A DNA stretch of 64,000 nt from Dictyophora rubrovolvata (Eukaryota > Basidiomycota > Agaricomycetes > Phallales > Phallaceae). This document shows, piece by piece, positions 21,045 through 32,586 of this stretch. Position 1 is the stretch's first letter. Each line of letters begins with the position of its first letter. A model generated the notes under the pieces. The model worked only from the letters and a program-made list of their open reading frames with translations, had not been told where the DNA came from and searched no databases. The position numbers and the translations under genes were made by a program. The stretch spans positions 2,232,001-2,296,000 of the forward strand of contig CP114123.1 of NCBI GenBank assembly GCA_029959195.1. The letters run 5' to 3'.

Positions 21045-22145
21045 ATAAAGACAAGTATTTTGTGTTTATTCAATGGGGTATTCCATTTTGTATCTTTTAT
21101 TTCTGTTGAGATTGTTGATGTAAGTTTTGTATAAACTACAATGACTGTATCTTTTTAGAATCCTTGCCATTGAATATGAACGCATCTAATTTAACATACC
21201 GCTCATTCACTCTTTCAGAAGGTGTCGGAATGAAATGTCGCATCACTTTTTTTCACAGACATTCTGTTTCAAGCTTCGCCTTCAACATTTGAGTTCTTTA
21301 GCTCTTTTTTTGTCTAATACATTTAGCGACAGTTGTTTGTGCCGTTCTTGCGTCCTGCGGTAACATCCATAGAGCCAAGTTCCAGAGAAAAATTCCCACT
21401 CCGCGCTGAAATATGAATATGAATACGAATCCAAACCACAAAGTTGGCGTTCTATTGCTACTATCCGCATCGTTATAAAGGTTCTGCGAGACTTTAGATG
21501 TTTCACACTTGCAACCATTATCCGATTCTTGGTATAATCCACCCATTCGCGCTTGCTGAATATGTACCTTACTAGTAAGCTCAAGGAATCACGTACGACA
21601 CTTTCTTTCACGACAGTTGACACCCAGTCAAACCACCTATACGACGATTCCATGAACATTTCACGAACCTGCCAAATGGGCCAAGCCTGTTTCGCACCGT
21701 CTTACAACGGTATTACGCACCTATGGCCATCTCGTTTCGTCTCGCAGTGGATGAAAAAAGAACCGGGCTTGATAGTCAAACAAATTTGATTGGATATGTT
21801 TGCATGGCGGAACGCGAACTGAAAAGCCATAAGTCTTTCTTTCGATACCGATGGGTGGTTTATGTTCGTGTTGGCTTTTCCGCGGTCGGAACGGTCTAGA
21901 ATGTCGTCAGCTTTACGAAGCTGGCTTGAGTAATGCGCGTCGGCTTTACGCTGCCACTCCGTACTTTTAGAATACAACGGCCTTGTGGATATTTCTCGGT
22001 GGTTACAGCTGACTAAAGCCCCACAGGAGGACACGATAAATACCACCAGATCGGAGAGTAGAGGCCTCTTCGGCATCAGCTCTTTTTTCCTCTTACACTC
22101 AACATAAACCATTAATATCAGATTGCACTGCTAAAACCTTTACCA
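21045..22145. other. Intergenic, weak minus-strand frames only
   Basis: Two minus-strand frames (21282-21659, 125 codons; 21702-22112, 136 codons) could be exons of a hypothetical gene; the second contains EWQRKADAHYSSQLRKADDIL, which looks helical. No start, splice chain or family could be supported. The right end must hold the promoter of the HIT gene that starts at 22146. Confidence 0.35.
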
Positions 22146-22943
22146 ATGGCAACCCAGTTCGTGCTATGACGAGCCATTGCCCAACTCAAGTCCAACTGAC
22201 AATGCTTTCTACACAGCTCTTTAGATTCATGCATCTTTTGCAAGATTATCAAAGGTCCGCGGCGATAACTTGCAATAGATATCACCTCATTTGTAACAGA
22301 TAACAACTCTTGTACAGGAGATTTGCCTTGTTTCAGGCTGATTGAGACAGAGCATACGTAAGCCAACCACCGCCGCCGCCCCCCATTCTTATCTTTGACA
22401 ACACCGACTGTTTGCATTGCAGCCTTTCTTTCTTGGACATTGGTCCTATTGCGAAAGGACACGCTCTAGTGATACCGAAATGTAGGCGCGACCCGAACAC
22501 CATATGCTGACGAAACTTGATTAATAATGTGATATAGATCATGCTGAAAAGCTGCACGAAGTACCTGATGAATATCTGCAGGATACGCTGGTGATTGCAA
22601 AGAAAATCGCCCTGGCTTTAGGATGTGAGAACTATAATATCCTTGAGGTACTACAGACTTTTCACGATTCCTTCTTGAATCTTTGATCCATTATTTGATT
22701 TATAATGTATAGAACAACGGTCATATTGCGCATCAGGTATGTTACGTTGAAAAGACTGATACGTTGTACTTGGTCGTGACACGTTCTTTCTCTTTACAGT
22801 ATGTTTTCCATGTGCACTTCCACGTCATCCCGAAACCAAACTCCACAAACACCGAGGGACTTGTTATCGACTGGCCCGTTCAAACATCCATTACCAAAGA
22901 AGACTTACAATCACTCCATGCTCATCTTCAAAGTAAATTATAA
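22146..22943 (+). CDS. HIT-family (HINT-type) nucleotide hydrolase, copy 1 (7 exons, 141 aa)
   Basis: Exons 22146-22156, 22217-22254, 22318-22357, 22423-22481, 22538-22647, 22713-22736 and 22800-22943 join to 426 nt. The first coding exon is 11 nt and the sixth is 24 nt (NNGHIAHQ). The protein starts MATHSLDSCIFCKIIKGDLP, typical of HINT proteins, has LDIGPIAKGHALVIPKYHAEK, and carries the catalytic histidine triad HVHFHV at residues 98-103, with H100 as the expected nucleophile. HINT enzymes cleave adenosine 5'-monophosphoramidates in the cytosol or nucleus. The usual 'EVpHvHfH' entry is YVFHVHFH here, a small departure from the neighbour. It faces its twin at 23146-23935 tail to tail, 202 bp apart. 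Confidence 0.9.
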
Positions 22944-23145
22944 TACTAGAGTACCGCTCGTCAAGTATGTAGTTCGAGGCGTGTCTCATCGAAGTCAAGT
23001 CATGATGCAACGGTTCTCGTTAGGACCAAGTTCGAGACAATGTTTACAGCGTGTCAATATATCCATATTATTCTTCACTTTTTGATTGACGAGGACATTC
23101 TAAAATTACAATACGAGGATAAAGACAAACAAGATCGGCTTCGCT

Positions 23146-23935
23146 TCATAACCGATTCTTAAGATCATCGTGTAGACTCTGCAAATCGTCCTTGCTGAAA
23201 GACTGCGTAGGCCATCCAATAACAAGTCCTTCGGTATCGGATGGCGATGGTTTTGGAATAACGTGAAAGTGTACGTGATCGACCTCCTACAAGAACAAGT
23301 TGTCAGATGTACGAAAAAAGACCCGAGCTTTTCTTCGGCGTATGTGGCCTACCTGATGTGCGATTTTACCATTGTTCTACAAATGCAGAGTGCTTAACAC
23401 TTGTACGACAATAATGCTGAGATCAACGCAAATAGTTACCTGAAGGATGTTATAGTTCTCACACCCTACGGCCAAGGCAATCTTCTTTGCAATGGGTAAT
23501 GTGTCCTGCATGTATTCATCGGGCAGCTGATGCAGTTTCTCGGCATGATCTATAAAACAGTCAGTTCTATAGCACAGTACAAAAGACTCTTACAAAGCGT
23601 ACATTTGGGAATTATCAAACTGTGTCCTTTCGAGAGCGGTCCAATGTCCAAGAACGCGTATCTTCAAAGCAAAACAATCAATATACGAAAAAATCGAGAA
23701 GAAAACTGAATATCAGCTTACGAAAACTCAGTTTCGAGTAACTTGAAACTAGGAATATCTCCTGTACGGTATGTATGTCAGCACCGATAACGACGATGTC
23801 TCCCGGGAAGTAAGTCACGACGCTGGCGGACCTTTGATGATCTTACAAAAGATGCACGACGCTAGAGATCTACGACAACAATGATAATCAGCCGAATCGT
23901 AAATGAGAACGCAAAAATACAGACTTGGCTGCCAT
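23146..23935 (-). CDS. HNT1: HIT-family (HINT/Hnt1-type) nucleotide hydrolase, copy 2 (7 exons, 140 aa)
   Basis: Exons 23925-23935, 23832-23869, 23722-23761, 23603-23661, 23440-23549, 23353-23376 and 23146-23286 join to 423 nt. Exons 1-6 have exactly the same lengths (11, 38, 40, 59, 110, 24) as in copy 1. The protein begins MAAKSLASCIFCKIIKGDIP, continues with FLDIGPLSKGHSLIIPKYHAEK, and has the triad EVDHVHFHVIPKP with H98, H100 and H102. It is the more canonical of the two and about 70 percent identical to copy 1 by eye. HINT enzymes are AMP-lysine or phosphoramidate hydrolases. The symbol follows yeast Hnt1; which copy is the true orthologue is not proven. Confidence 0.92.
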
Positions 23936-25474
23936 TGAAAGTGATCGTCAGGAGTGAACCGGTCTGGTTGTTATTAGTCAGCACACATGTGATAGAGGTC
24001 ACAGGAGCGCGTGGTTGCTGCATCCCTGCCAGCTCCACTAAACTTGAAGCCTTTAGCCGGCTTCCTAGTTTTTTTATCACGGTCAATTCCTTATAAGAAA
24101 AGATTAGCCTATGGTATGCGCCAGGTCTTGTCCAGAGACTATGTTTTAATTGTTCTTTGAAGTACTTTGTTCACGAAGCTAGGCGTCCTGTTCAAGACGA
24201 GTAAGCCATTACTACTTACTACGGTATAATCATTGGTAATTTCCATAAATCAGACAAATTGCTAGATAACACCAAAAACTCAAAGCAAATTGACCATTCT
24301 TCTTGGCAAGCTTCAGACCGAGAACGCCGAGCCTAAATGCGACGTACTCCAACCAATCTATGACACAATAGTGCTTGGATCTCGTATGTGGGCCGAATGG
24401 GTTGTCTCAACACACTACTAAGCCTAGCGTTACACATCCATTATGTAGATAAGACAACGCCAACGCTCAGAAACAGGGTTGACTGTAGTCTCGACCATTA
24501 GGTAAGAAGCGATCTCGTGGGTGGATATTTTTGTCAAATCTTGCCATAATTTACGTGTCTAATCCAAGCCACGTTTATACAATAAAACGTCGTCAGAAAT
24601 GAAAACCTTCTCGCGGAAGCTTCCCAGCGGTTGTATGGTAGCACTAAGTAATGGATCAGTCCGAAACAACGGGTTAGGCCCTATCAGGATATATCGGACT
24701 GATTCATTGTTAAACCGTTGCGAAGCTTCAGTCAGAAGGTTTTCACCCTTTGAAACAAGACTCAGTTTTTTTTACCTAATAGTGAGCTGTCCGCTAACAT
24801 TGCCCATCAGATCTTAGCGTAGAATGCTGCGGACGAGTTAACGACGCTAAATAGCGCTAAATTGGAGGGGATGCCATGGCCATACACGATCGATGAACGA
24901 CTGATAAGGCCATCTGCCCCATCTCCCGTTCAACTCGGGGATCAATCTCAAGTAAAACCTGAGGGTGCTTTTGCCGTTCAAAAAACGTGCTAAACCAAGT
25001 CTAGAATGAACTTCTAGCCCACTAGACTCTCTTCTGTGAAGGACTGTAATTTAGTTGTCCGCCAACCGAGTCTTGTGACCCCACCCCGGCGCGCTCCTTT
25101 ATGTATTTTGCACGACGATAATTGGCACATATTTTTTGATACTCTCTCTAAAGGTTCCGTATGGCTAACATGTGTATGTCAAAGGGGGGTTTTTCGTTTC
25201 TTGACGAATGTTAACCGAGAGACATTTCACAATCAGTTTTGAATCATTTGAATCAGAGTCAGGGGGGAAACAACACCCTGAATTACGAACAATAGAATAT
25301 CACCGAATTAGGAAAGCGAAGACGGCAATTACTGCATATATATGAGACCCATAATTTCTTTTCACTTCCGCAGGTAGTAGTGCCACATCGCCCTTTTTCT
25401 TTCTCTCCCTTTTCGGATCTCCTCGTACCACTTGCACTTTTATTCAAACTCTCACTTCGCTTCACACTACGAAA
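23936..25474. other. Intergenic, divergent promoters
   Basis: This gap lies between two divergent genes, HIT copy 2 and the GFA-domain gene. Short frames (for example 24599-24817 and 25036-25242) have no support. The last 90 bases before 25475 are rich in C and T (ccctttttctttctctccc), as often seen just upstream of fungal start codons. Confidence 0.45.
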
Positions 25475-25959
25475 ATGGGTTGGCCTAGTTTCTTGCCTTA
25501 TCAGGACTCGAGCATGCCACGAAAGACCTACCAAGGTTCATGTCATTGTGGCAAATTCCAGTTTGATTTTGATCATCCTAGCGTGGAAAACGACGGATTC
25601 GAAGTTTTAACCTGCAACTGTTCAATCTGCACTGCCAAGGGTGCCTTATACGTGTACGCAATCCCTCACTTTTGAAATGATCCGCTTGTTTTGAACAATC
25701 TTCGGTTTCTTGATTATCTAGATATCTTCCTGATCCCAAATCCCAATTCAGAGTTACAAAAGGTTCCATCAAGGAATTGATCGACTACCGGTTTGATAAG
25801 AAGACCGTCGGACACTTGTTTTGCGGGGCTTGCGGATGTAACGTGCTAGAAGATATTATGTTGGGCGGTGCGCAGGTGATAGCAGTCAACATGCGTTTTG
25901 CCAAAGGGCTCGACATAACGAAATTCAAATTGAGGTACTTGGATGGGCGTAACATGTAA
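25475..25959 (+). CDS. GFA/CENP-V-type zinc-binding domain protein (2 exons, 138 aa)
   Basis: Exons 25475-25653 and 25722-25959 join in frame (417 nt). The zinc ligands of the GFA fold are all visible: SCHCGKF (C23, C25), CNCSIC (C47, C49, C52) and FCGACG (C94, C97). The order C-x-C, C-x-C-x-x-C, C-x-x-C and the 138-residue length are typical of single-domain fungal members related to glutathione-dependent formaldehyde-activating enzyme and CENP-V. The reaction of these fungal proteins is mostly unknown and no glutathione chemistry is claimed. An ATG at 25514 (MPRKTYQGSCHC) is an equally possible start. Confidence 0.9.
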
Positions 25960-26389
25960 GAGTGCTCTCAATTTCGTTGATTGTTTTTTTTTTTTTTTTC
26001 ATTCTCGCAATTCTGATGTTCGACGATCAGGATGGTTATAGACGCAGCCGAGGAGGAATTGAAAGCATGACATTGATTGACAAGCTCGATACAAATACTA
26101 GAAATGTATTTTTTTTTACCGATACTGACGATGTCCTACAACACATGCAAATCCAAACTTTTTTTCATTGCTTCTCTTGAGAATCATAATGAACAAGTAG
26201 ATTCCATCATGCTTCGATTTCTGGCTTATCATGATCATTTGAAGAGGCAGGGCAGTGCGATCAGTTGATCGAAATCACGTGATCATAACGCGTCGCGCCA
26301 ATTAAATTTATATGCGCGCGTGACGTCATTGCTCTTAAACCGATTCTCACCAAAATGACTGGCAAGCGCTGATTCACGAAACTATCATC
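25960..26389. other. Intergenic, T-rich
   Basis: A run of 18 or more T (about 25984-26000) follows the GFA stop codon. A frame after a possible acceptor at 26031 (GYRRSRGGIESMTLIDKL) could be an alternative last exon, but the in-frame TAA at 25957-25959 makes this unnecessary. Confidence 0.35.
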
Positions 26390-26892
26390 ATGTCACTGGG
26401 TTCAGGAAATGAACCTGATAAAAACATAGGACTATACCACTCTTTGAAAGGAAGTGCAGTCGAAGCGGTATGTTGTTTTTTATTTTTATTTTCTGCTAAA
26501 TTACTACCCAAGGCTACTAGATTGGCCATATAATCGGCTCCAAAAAGTGGGCTGAGGATGGAAAACAAGAACACGACGAGGGAGAAGCCGAATACGAAGC
26601 AGGGAAAACTAAGTGGGTGGCTGCTGCATTACCTGACTCAAATTATCCCCGTGTGATAGCCAAGTATCTTTTCCTATTTCCTTTTGGTATAGAGGTTACG
26701 CCGAAGGTGTTGCAGATCAAGTGTCAGGGAAGGTTGATTCTGTCGCGGGAACCATCGCCGGAGATAGAGAACGCAAAGAGAGCGGTATGTAAACATACCA
26801 TAACATGATAACCCCGATAACCTGTAAATATGCCAATAGGTCAACTGCGACAAGACAAGGGGGAGATATTAGAAAGACTTAACAAGTCCTAG
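26390..26892 (+). CDS. CsbD-like domain stress protein (4 exons, 104 aa)
   Basis: Exons 26390-26467, 26521-26612, 26693-26784 and 26840-26892 join to 315 nt. The product is small, hydrophilic and repetitive, with GLYHSLKGSAVEAIGHIIGS, GKQEHDEGEAEYEAGKTKGY, AEGVADQVSGKVDSVAGTI and a Lys/Glu-rich end. This is the pattern of fungal CsbD-like proteins, named after a bacterial sigma-B-dependent stress protein; most are intrinsically flexible and induced by stress, with no known catalytic role. No signal peptide or membrane segment is seen. It is convergent with UBC1 (757 bp between stops). Confidence 0.85.
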
Positions 26893-27648
26893 AACAGGTT
26901 AGCAATGCGCATCAAGGAATCTCATAGAAAATATATAGCATTAATTATTTCTGTACGCCACCGTATGCATTAGTTGCCGGGATTAGAATTAGGTCCACGA
27001 GGACTTTCATTCCCTTACGTCAAAGGGGTAATATATAACATATATTCGTATGTATTGAGAAAACGAGAACGAAAACGCGCGTATTATTTTAATAGACTAC
27101 CGTTTGTCAGATGTCATGCGCTTCATGAGACCGGCGAGTAGCCCCCGGGCCGTGAGCTTTACTTCAAGCTAATTAGAGACCGCTGCATCTGAATCTTTCG
27201 AGATTAAATTAGGTCCAATAAATACGCACTTAAGATATAATGTCAAAAGCAGACACAGTTGGGGAGCTTTCCTTCCTTTGTGGATACTTAAGATATCGCT
27301 TCTTTTCTTACATGCTTACAACATAGAAGGCTTGCATAAAGCATAAAGCAATAGAACGGCTACTCAAGCTACTTACCTTCTTTACTCATTCTGCAAGATT
27401 CCGATAAGCAACGGGGTGCGGCTCATTGCGAAACGGAGATTCCTCCTATTAAAATCGAGAGCTCAATTTATTTATCATAGCTTTCAGTCTTAAATATTAA
27501 AGTCAAGTGAATGAATTGAGCTTCGTAATCGCACACACTACTTCCATTGGTTCTCAGTACTGGTAAGGAATAGACGATAAATCTACAGTCTCGTCAAAAA
27601 AGCAAAAAGAGCGAAAGAGAAAACAAAACCACTTGAAACGAGCTAATG
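26893..27648. other. Intergenic between convergent genes
   Basis: AT-rich 3' flanks of the CsbD-like gene and UBC1. No frame or repeat is supported. Confidence 0.45.
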
Positions 27649-28807
27649 TCATTTCAAGAGTTCCTCAACAACTCTATCTTCTGATATATTGGGAACATTA
27701 GACCCTCGGTAGTTTAATCTTCGTAACACATCGATCTGTGAAAACCAAAGGTAAATCAATGCATGTTGTATAAACTGTTGCGATACTTACTACTTTAACA
27801 CGGTCAAAGCCGAGTGATTCAAACTGTTCTACATGAGCACGTTCTAAACCTGCAATAGCAATCTCATCTTTCTATAAATTATGTGTTAGTAACTTCCATT
27901 CCCCACAGGGTACCCTTATCTGCTAACCTCTTTTGACGCTCTAATGTTCGAAACTGGTTTCTGGCCCTTTCCTTTGGGTGGAGCACCTGCATAAATTTCC
28001 GCCCAATACTGAGCTGTTTCATCGAATGAACTTCGGGATGTGGTATAATGCTTAGCGACTAGATAGGTTCGAATTAATTTTATTGTCATCGTCGAAGCAT
28101 AAGAGATAGTTGATTTAACCTTCGGCATCTTGAGGATCATTCGGTTCCGGAGAGCAAAGTAAGGATTGTAAAGAGATCAAGGTGGATTTCAAAGTTAAGA
28201 CTGGCGACCATGCATCCTTCAAAATGTCTGGCAACACGTCAACAAGAAGTAATTCAAACGAACAGACTAGCCATACCAAGACAGATGGCCCCTGACGCCG
28301 AGGAAATATTGGGATGATAAACTTTACTTTATTTTGGAGTCTATTCAGTAATGTCGTAATAGGAGGCAAGAAATGAAAGAGACTCACGTAATGAACTTCA
28401 TTTTGACAGGCTGAAAGGGGTACGATTCGGGGATTACAATGTCCTATAAAGTTCGTATAAACCATTAGGAACAATGGTTTTATTCGTTGTTCAAAGATCG
28501 TGTGACATACGACATCATACGTTCCCCCCTCGTACGGTGTTCCCTCAGGACCAGGAAAGGTTCCTTTCAGATGGAACGGGGAATCATCAATAAGCGAAAT
28601 AGTAATATTCGATGTTTTATCGTTTTTACAATCTGGTCAGAGTAGGCAAAAAGATGGGAAGGGTGGCGGAAAGAATTAGGTTAGACGACTTTGAACTAGG
28701 CATAACGGTGGGCACGGGGATGGGAACCCAGAGACAGAAAAAGGGGAAGGAGAAGGCTGATAGATACCTGCGATTTCTTTGTTAACTCTGCGAAGACGAG
28801 CATCCAT
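27649..28807 (-). CDS. UBC1: Ubiquitin-conjugating enzyme E2, Ubc1/UBE2K type with UBA domain (8 exons, 224 aa)
   Basis: Eight exons (28768-28807, 28511-28632, 28388-28443, 28277-28326, 28120-28227, 27928-28058, 27791-27871, 27649-27735) join to 675 nt. The UBC fold has the HPN motif at residues 77-79 and the active-site cysteine at C88 in SGAICLDILKDAWSP, the same residue number as in yeast Ubc1. LLCSPEPNDPQDAEVAKHY closes the catalytic core. The C-terminal segment (IAGLERAHVEQFESLGF ... VLRRLNYRG) is a UBA domain, which marks the Ubc1/E2-25K class that makes Lys48-linked chains and works with APC/C and ER-associated degradation in yeast. The acceptor of exon 4 (AAAG before TAAAGTT) is weak but required by the frame. 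Length fits the family (yeast 215). Confidence 0.95.
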
Positions 28808-29953
28808 TTTTGCTAAGCTCAATTATGCTGCAATTTGGTTGTGGAAAGAGGTGCGATGGGGTCGTGGAAGATGGAGGAAGATTAGGGCTGGAAGAGGAAA
28901 GGACAGTGCAAGTCTATTTGCGGGCGGGACCAAATGATTGGCGATCGCCGCGGGCGCTTGAGCGATGTCGGGTATTTTGCTTAGATCGAGGCTCGAGCTC
29001 GAGAGCGTCCGGACACCGCCTAGTAATTACAGGTAATTGGACAGAATGGTTCTGCTAATTATAGTCCGTGAGTATTCAAGCTGTCAACCTTTGCTTTTAC
29101 GTAAAAGTTATAACTTTTTAGTTTCATGTCACAGCACCCAGGACTTTCGTCGTGATTCGTCCTTACCTTAGCTTTTCCTTCGACATGATTTATACCTATA
29201 TGGGCTGATCGCAGGAACAAAGATTCACGCCCAATGTGACCCACCAAAATGACCCACCGAAGATCTTGCCGATTCTGAGTCTACTCCACAACGTAGTCTC
29301 TCGCGAGTCGTGCCCTCAATTCAACTCCCATTGGATAGATTGTTGATGTAAGCAACAACTTCTCCAAGCCCGAGCGATACGGTATTCAAGAACACCTAAA
29401 AAGAGAATGATATTGCAGTGTGAGTTGACGCAATTGGAGAGGCGTTAAATTTGGATTGAAGGTCATGCTACCAACGATTCAAGTTGACAATTACGTATGT
29501 AAGTGCATGTAGCATGTTTCATCACACAAGTGCAACGCATCTATCTGTGAACTATATTCAAAAATCAACATTGGCACAATTGCCGGTTATACGTTGATAT
29601 GCCCTAGCCCTCATTCCTTTTCCATTAGTGCTGGGTTTCAGGCTAGTGAATTTCAATTTTGAAGTCGACCTCGGACTTTTCCGGTGTCCTCCCCTCCAGA
29701 CACGTCCCGCATCGTTGTAAGTTCTGTTCTGGTTCTGGCTTTGTATTTTACCAGCGTAGCTTATACCCAACCATAGTCGGAATGCAGCCTCCTGCATAAA
29801 CTTCCAAGGACCACAATGACATAGGTGTGTCTAAATGAGAACATAAGCCAATATTTAAAAGGAAATGAGCGGGACGTTGTGCAAAAGCGATCATCTGCTC
29901 TCCCTCTTGACTAGTTTCTCTACCACCATCCCCAGATTTATCACACTATTCAA
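28808..29953. other. Intergenic, divergent promoters
   Basis: The gap separates UBC1 from the plus-strand AT-hook-like gene. A plus frame at 28810-29058 (82 codons) covers the UBC1 promoter and has no family features; short minus frames at 29059-29247 and 29558-29797 are unsupported. Confidence 0.4.
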
Positions 29954-31189
29954 ATGCATTTCAACGGATCGGGACACGTCAAATCGTAAGTCTACGCCAC
30001 AACGCATGGTTTGCTTACTGATTCATCCTATAGAAATGAAAACACAAGTGTATTTCCCGCGAATCTTCCACACGATTCCAAACGCGCTGTCGAGTTAGTA
30101 CAGCAATCTATGAGTTCGTTCGTTGTTCCGACAAATAGCTCGCAAGTCTGTTCTCTACAACCGCCCGAGAAGTAAGACCACTCCCAAACCTTCTCCTATT
30201 TATAGACCATTCTTATTCTTTTTCTCCCAGAGTCCCAGAAAGGACGACCGACGCGCCTGCTAATTTTCCACATACAAACCCACCAAGTTTACCCGTCAAC
30301 GCCACCACAACACCATCACTTTTTGCGCCAACTCGGGGTGGAAAAGCAGCAGGACCTAAATGCAAACGAGGTCGTCCGGCAAAACGTTTCGCACCCCTCC
30401 CGGAAATTCCTTTTTATCCAAGACTCAACCTTGCCCCTGTGTCAAGATCTGAATCTGGAAGGTGGAATGGATATTCTGCTGCTGCACAACATGCGTAAGA
30501 AATTCCTTCTAGTTTCGTACGTTGTTGGTTGGAGGTGTTAATCAATTTTGTTACAGCGGGCCGTCAAGCTCCCAGGCGACGCCAAATGCACCTGCGAACG
30601 TGGACTGGGGAGCGTATATAAGACTGTGCGACCAGTACGCAGCACAATGTAAGAGCATATTAATTCCAGTATGATTCGACCTCATTCGTCTTTCAGATAT
30701 CACCGGAGTAAACAATGGTACTTCAGGAAGTCATAGAGAGAGACTGGGCGGAAATCACCAGCTCGAAAACATTCCCGGTTTCAGACGACTTCTCCCCCCA
30801 CTTCTCGAAAAGTAGCAGGTCCATCGAGGAGGACTCATGGTTCGGCGAAATTGGCCCGCGCGCCATCTCGGCCACTTCCACAGTTCCTAGGCCATTCCCC
30901 CCTTCCATCGTTATCTCTCAGCAACCCTCCCGTTCTTCCCTCCATCACACCGGGTGCTTCCCCTCCGTCTAGTTCATCCTTTCGTCTACCTCTTCCATGC
31001 CTTCCGTTATCGCCAGTACTCTTGAAGCCTGATCCCGAGCTTGAACCATACTCAGACCCAACGCTGCTTTCGTTGCCATTACCGATATTCGACACAGAGT
31101 ATAAGCCGGAGCCTCCAATGTCGCAAGATGCCTTTGTAGAAGCGCTTTTAGAGCTGAGGGGACACAGGAAAGTGTCAATGTATCATTAA
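29954..31189 (+). CDS. Proline-rich protein with AT-hook-like motif (6 exons, 302 aa)
   Basis: Exons 29954-29985, 30034-30171, 30231-30494, 30557-30648, 30697-30811 and 30922-31189 join to 909 nt. Residues near 95-105 read KCKRGRPAKRF, which contains the GRP core of an AT-hook and flanking basic residues, suggesting minor-groove DNA binding in the nucleus. The C-terminal third is Pro/Ser/Leu-rich (NPPVLPSITPGASPPSSSSF) and ends with a conserved-looking helix (MSQDAFVEALLELRGHRK). The fifth intron has a weak donor (GTAGCA) but the reading frame closes only with it. No enzymatic domain is recognised. A transcription-related or chromatin role is inference. The start at 29954 is chosen because upstream ATG at 29865 gives a different frame. 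Confidence 0.6.
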
Positions 31190-31554
31190 ATGAGCATGAA
31201 ATGATGGGAAGAACTGCATTTTGAAAAACCTTAGTGTCGTATACAAGGTATGGGAGAGATAATCGATAAGCACGTAACTAATAAGTAGCATACTCAGAAC
31301 GCTCCGAGTCGCGAATAACTTTTATACTGTGTGACAAACATGTGACCACCGTGACAAGTATTAGTAGCTAGCATCTCGTACTACGACGTGAAGTACTTCA
31401 TTCACCGATGGAGGAGAGCGCGACGACGTTTCCCGACTCAAAATGCGATGCATCACCCGATAGCCAGGATTGGATGCTGTTTTTGGCGGCTGCAGCTGAG
31501 TCACACCGGCCATGGCCCACCCTTAGTTTCGTTCTGTACATTTTTGCCTCTCAA
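31190..31554. other. Intergenic; upstream of decayed copy E
   Basis: Holds the CAGGATTGGATGCTG word of the F-box upstream block at about 31466-31480. Otherwise no feature is seen. Confidence 0.4.
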
Positions 31555-32418
31555 GTGACAGACACTTCGGAGATCTCGCCATGCTTCTTTTCCACCATCA
31601 ATACTACGGCTTTAACCCGAATTATGACGCTTCTCCCTCTACCATTCACTGACCCTTGAGAATGGTGCAGAATCATATTATTCTGGATTTCGTGTTATTG
31701 TGACTGCTGAAAAATCGGATACGATGATAGTTTTGCGAAAGCCGTAAGTTATATTCGTTTTGAAGTAATCACGATGTGTCTTTGATTACTCTGGAAATAC
31801 CCTACCCAGGAGACCCAAAGACCCCGCTCGTTCCTTATGGTTGGAGGGGAACGTGTTGAGATAGAGCCTCTAGAAGACACATGAGGTGACCGACGCTCAC
31901 GCACAATGTGGACTGAATCGGATCGGATTTCGTATCCATAGCTCGGCTTCGCGCCATCACCGCATCCTCTCAAAACACTTTACACGTCATCACGCGCTCA
32001 TAGAAATCGGAGGAATCAGCAACAAGGAACTCACATTGTGGCTTCTTGATTTCAGGCCAAATCTAACCGAACCAACACTGTCATCTAACGTTTTCACTCG
32101 TTCCGAAGCGGAAGAGCCTGTCATCGACGCAACAATTCACCCGATGCCCAATCTCTCTTTGAACTGGAAATAGAAGGGTCACTAGCAACAGTGTTTACTC
32201 TCTTGCGATTCAAGCCCACGCGAAAAGCACTGGGAAGACAGATAACAATTCATGATCATGTGCTATTAGATCCGTATGCTTTTGTGAAAGTGTTGCGTAC
32301 GACTGAGTGGAAAATTATGGATGTTCCGGGTTTGATGATACCGGATGAAAGTCCGGAGCTCATTGACGAGGCTGAGAGAGTGGCAGAAGAGAGGTGGAAA
32401 GATTTGGCGATGTATTAG
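31555..32418 (+). pseudogene. Decayed F-box family copy (copy E)
   Basis: The exon 1 remnant begins at 31555 with GTG where copy F has ATG, and its frame breaks within 30 codons. Exon 2 keeps only the N-terminal first lines (about 31790-31880) and the last third (31886-32418), including GGISNKELTLWLLDF, FVKVLRTTEWKIMDV and an end in EERWKDLAMY. The F-box and about 300 codons are deleted. The 3' flank resembles that of copy F, so E and F look like a tandem pair. Confidence 0.8.
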
Positions 32419-32586
32419 GCGTGCTTCCGTTAGGAAAACGACAAGTTATTGTACTCACGACGCAACGAGATGTACGTTTCAATGTGATGTATGTGATGAT
32501 CCGATGGCCAGGATTGGATGCTATTTTTGCGGCTGTCACGCACTCGCCACCCTTAAATATTTTCGTTCTGTACGTTTCTGCCTCAA

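Noticed and set aside
20618-21073. 151-codon minus-strand frame
   Set aside because: Antisense of the C-terminal open frame of the HNH-type locus, which has the better protein-like sequence.
22146-22943. HIT copy 1 as a truncated pseudogene
   Set aside because: At first only the 3' exons were obvious, but all seven exons including the 11-nt first one were found in frame with the same lengths as the twin gene.
30835-31095. Gly/Ser/Arg-rich minus-strand frame
   Set aside because: Antisense of the Pro/Ser-rich last exon of the AT-hook-like gene.
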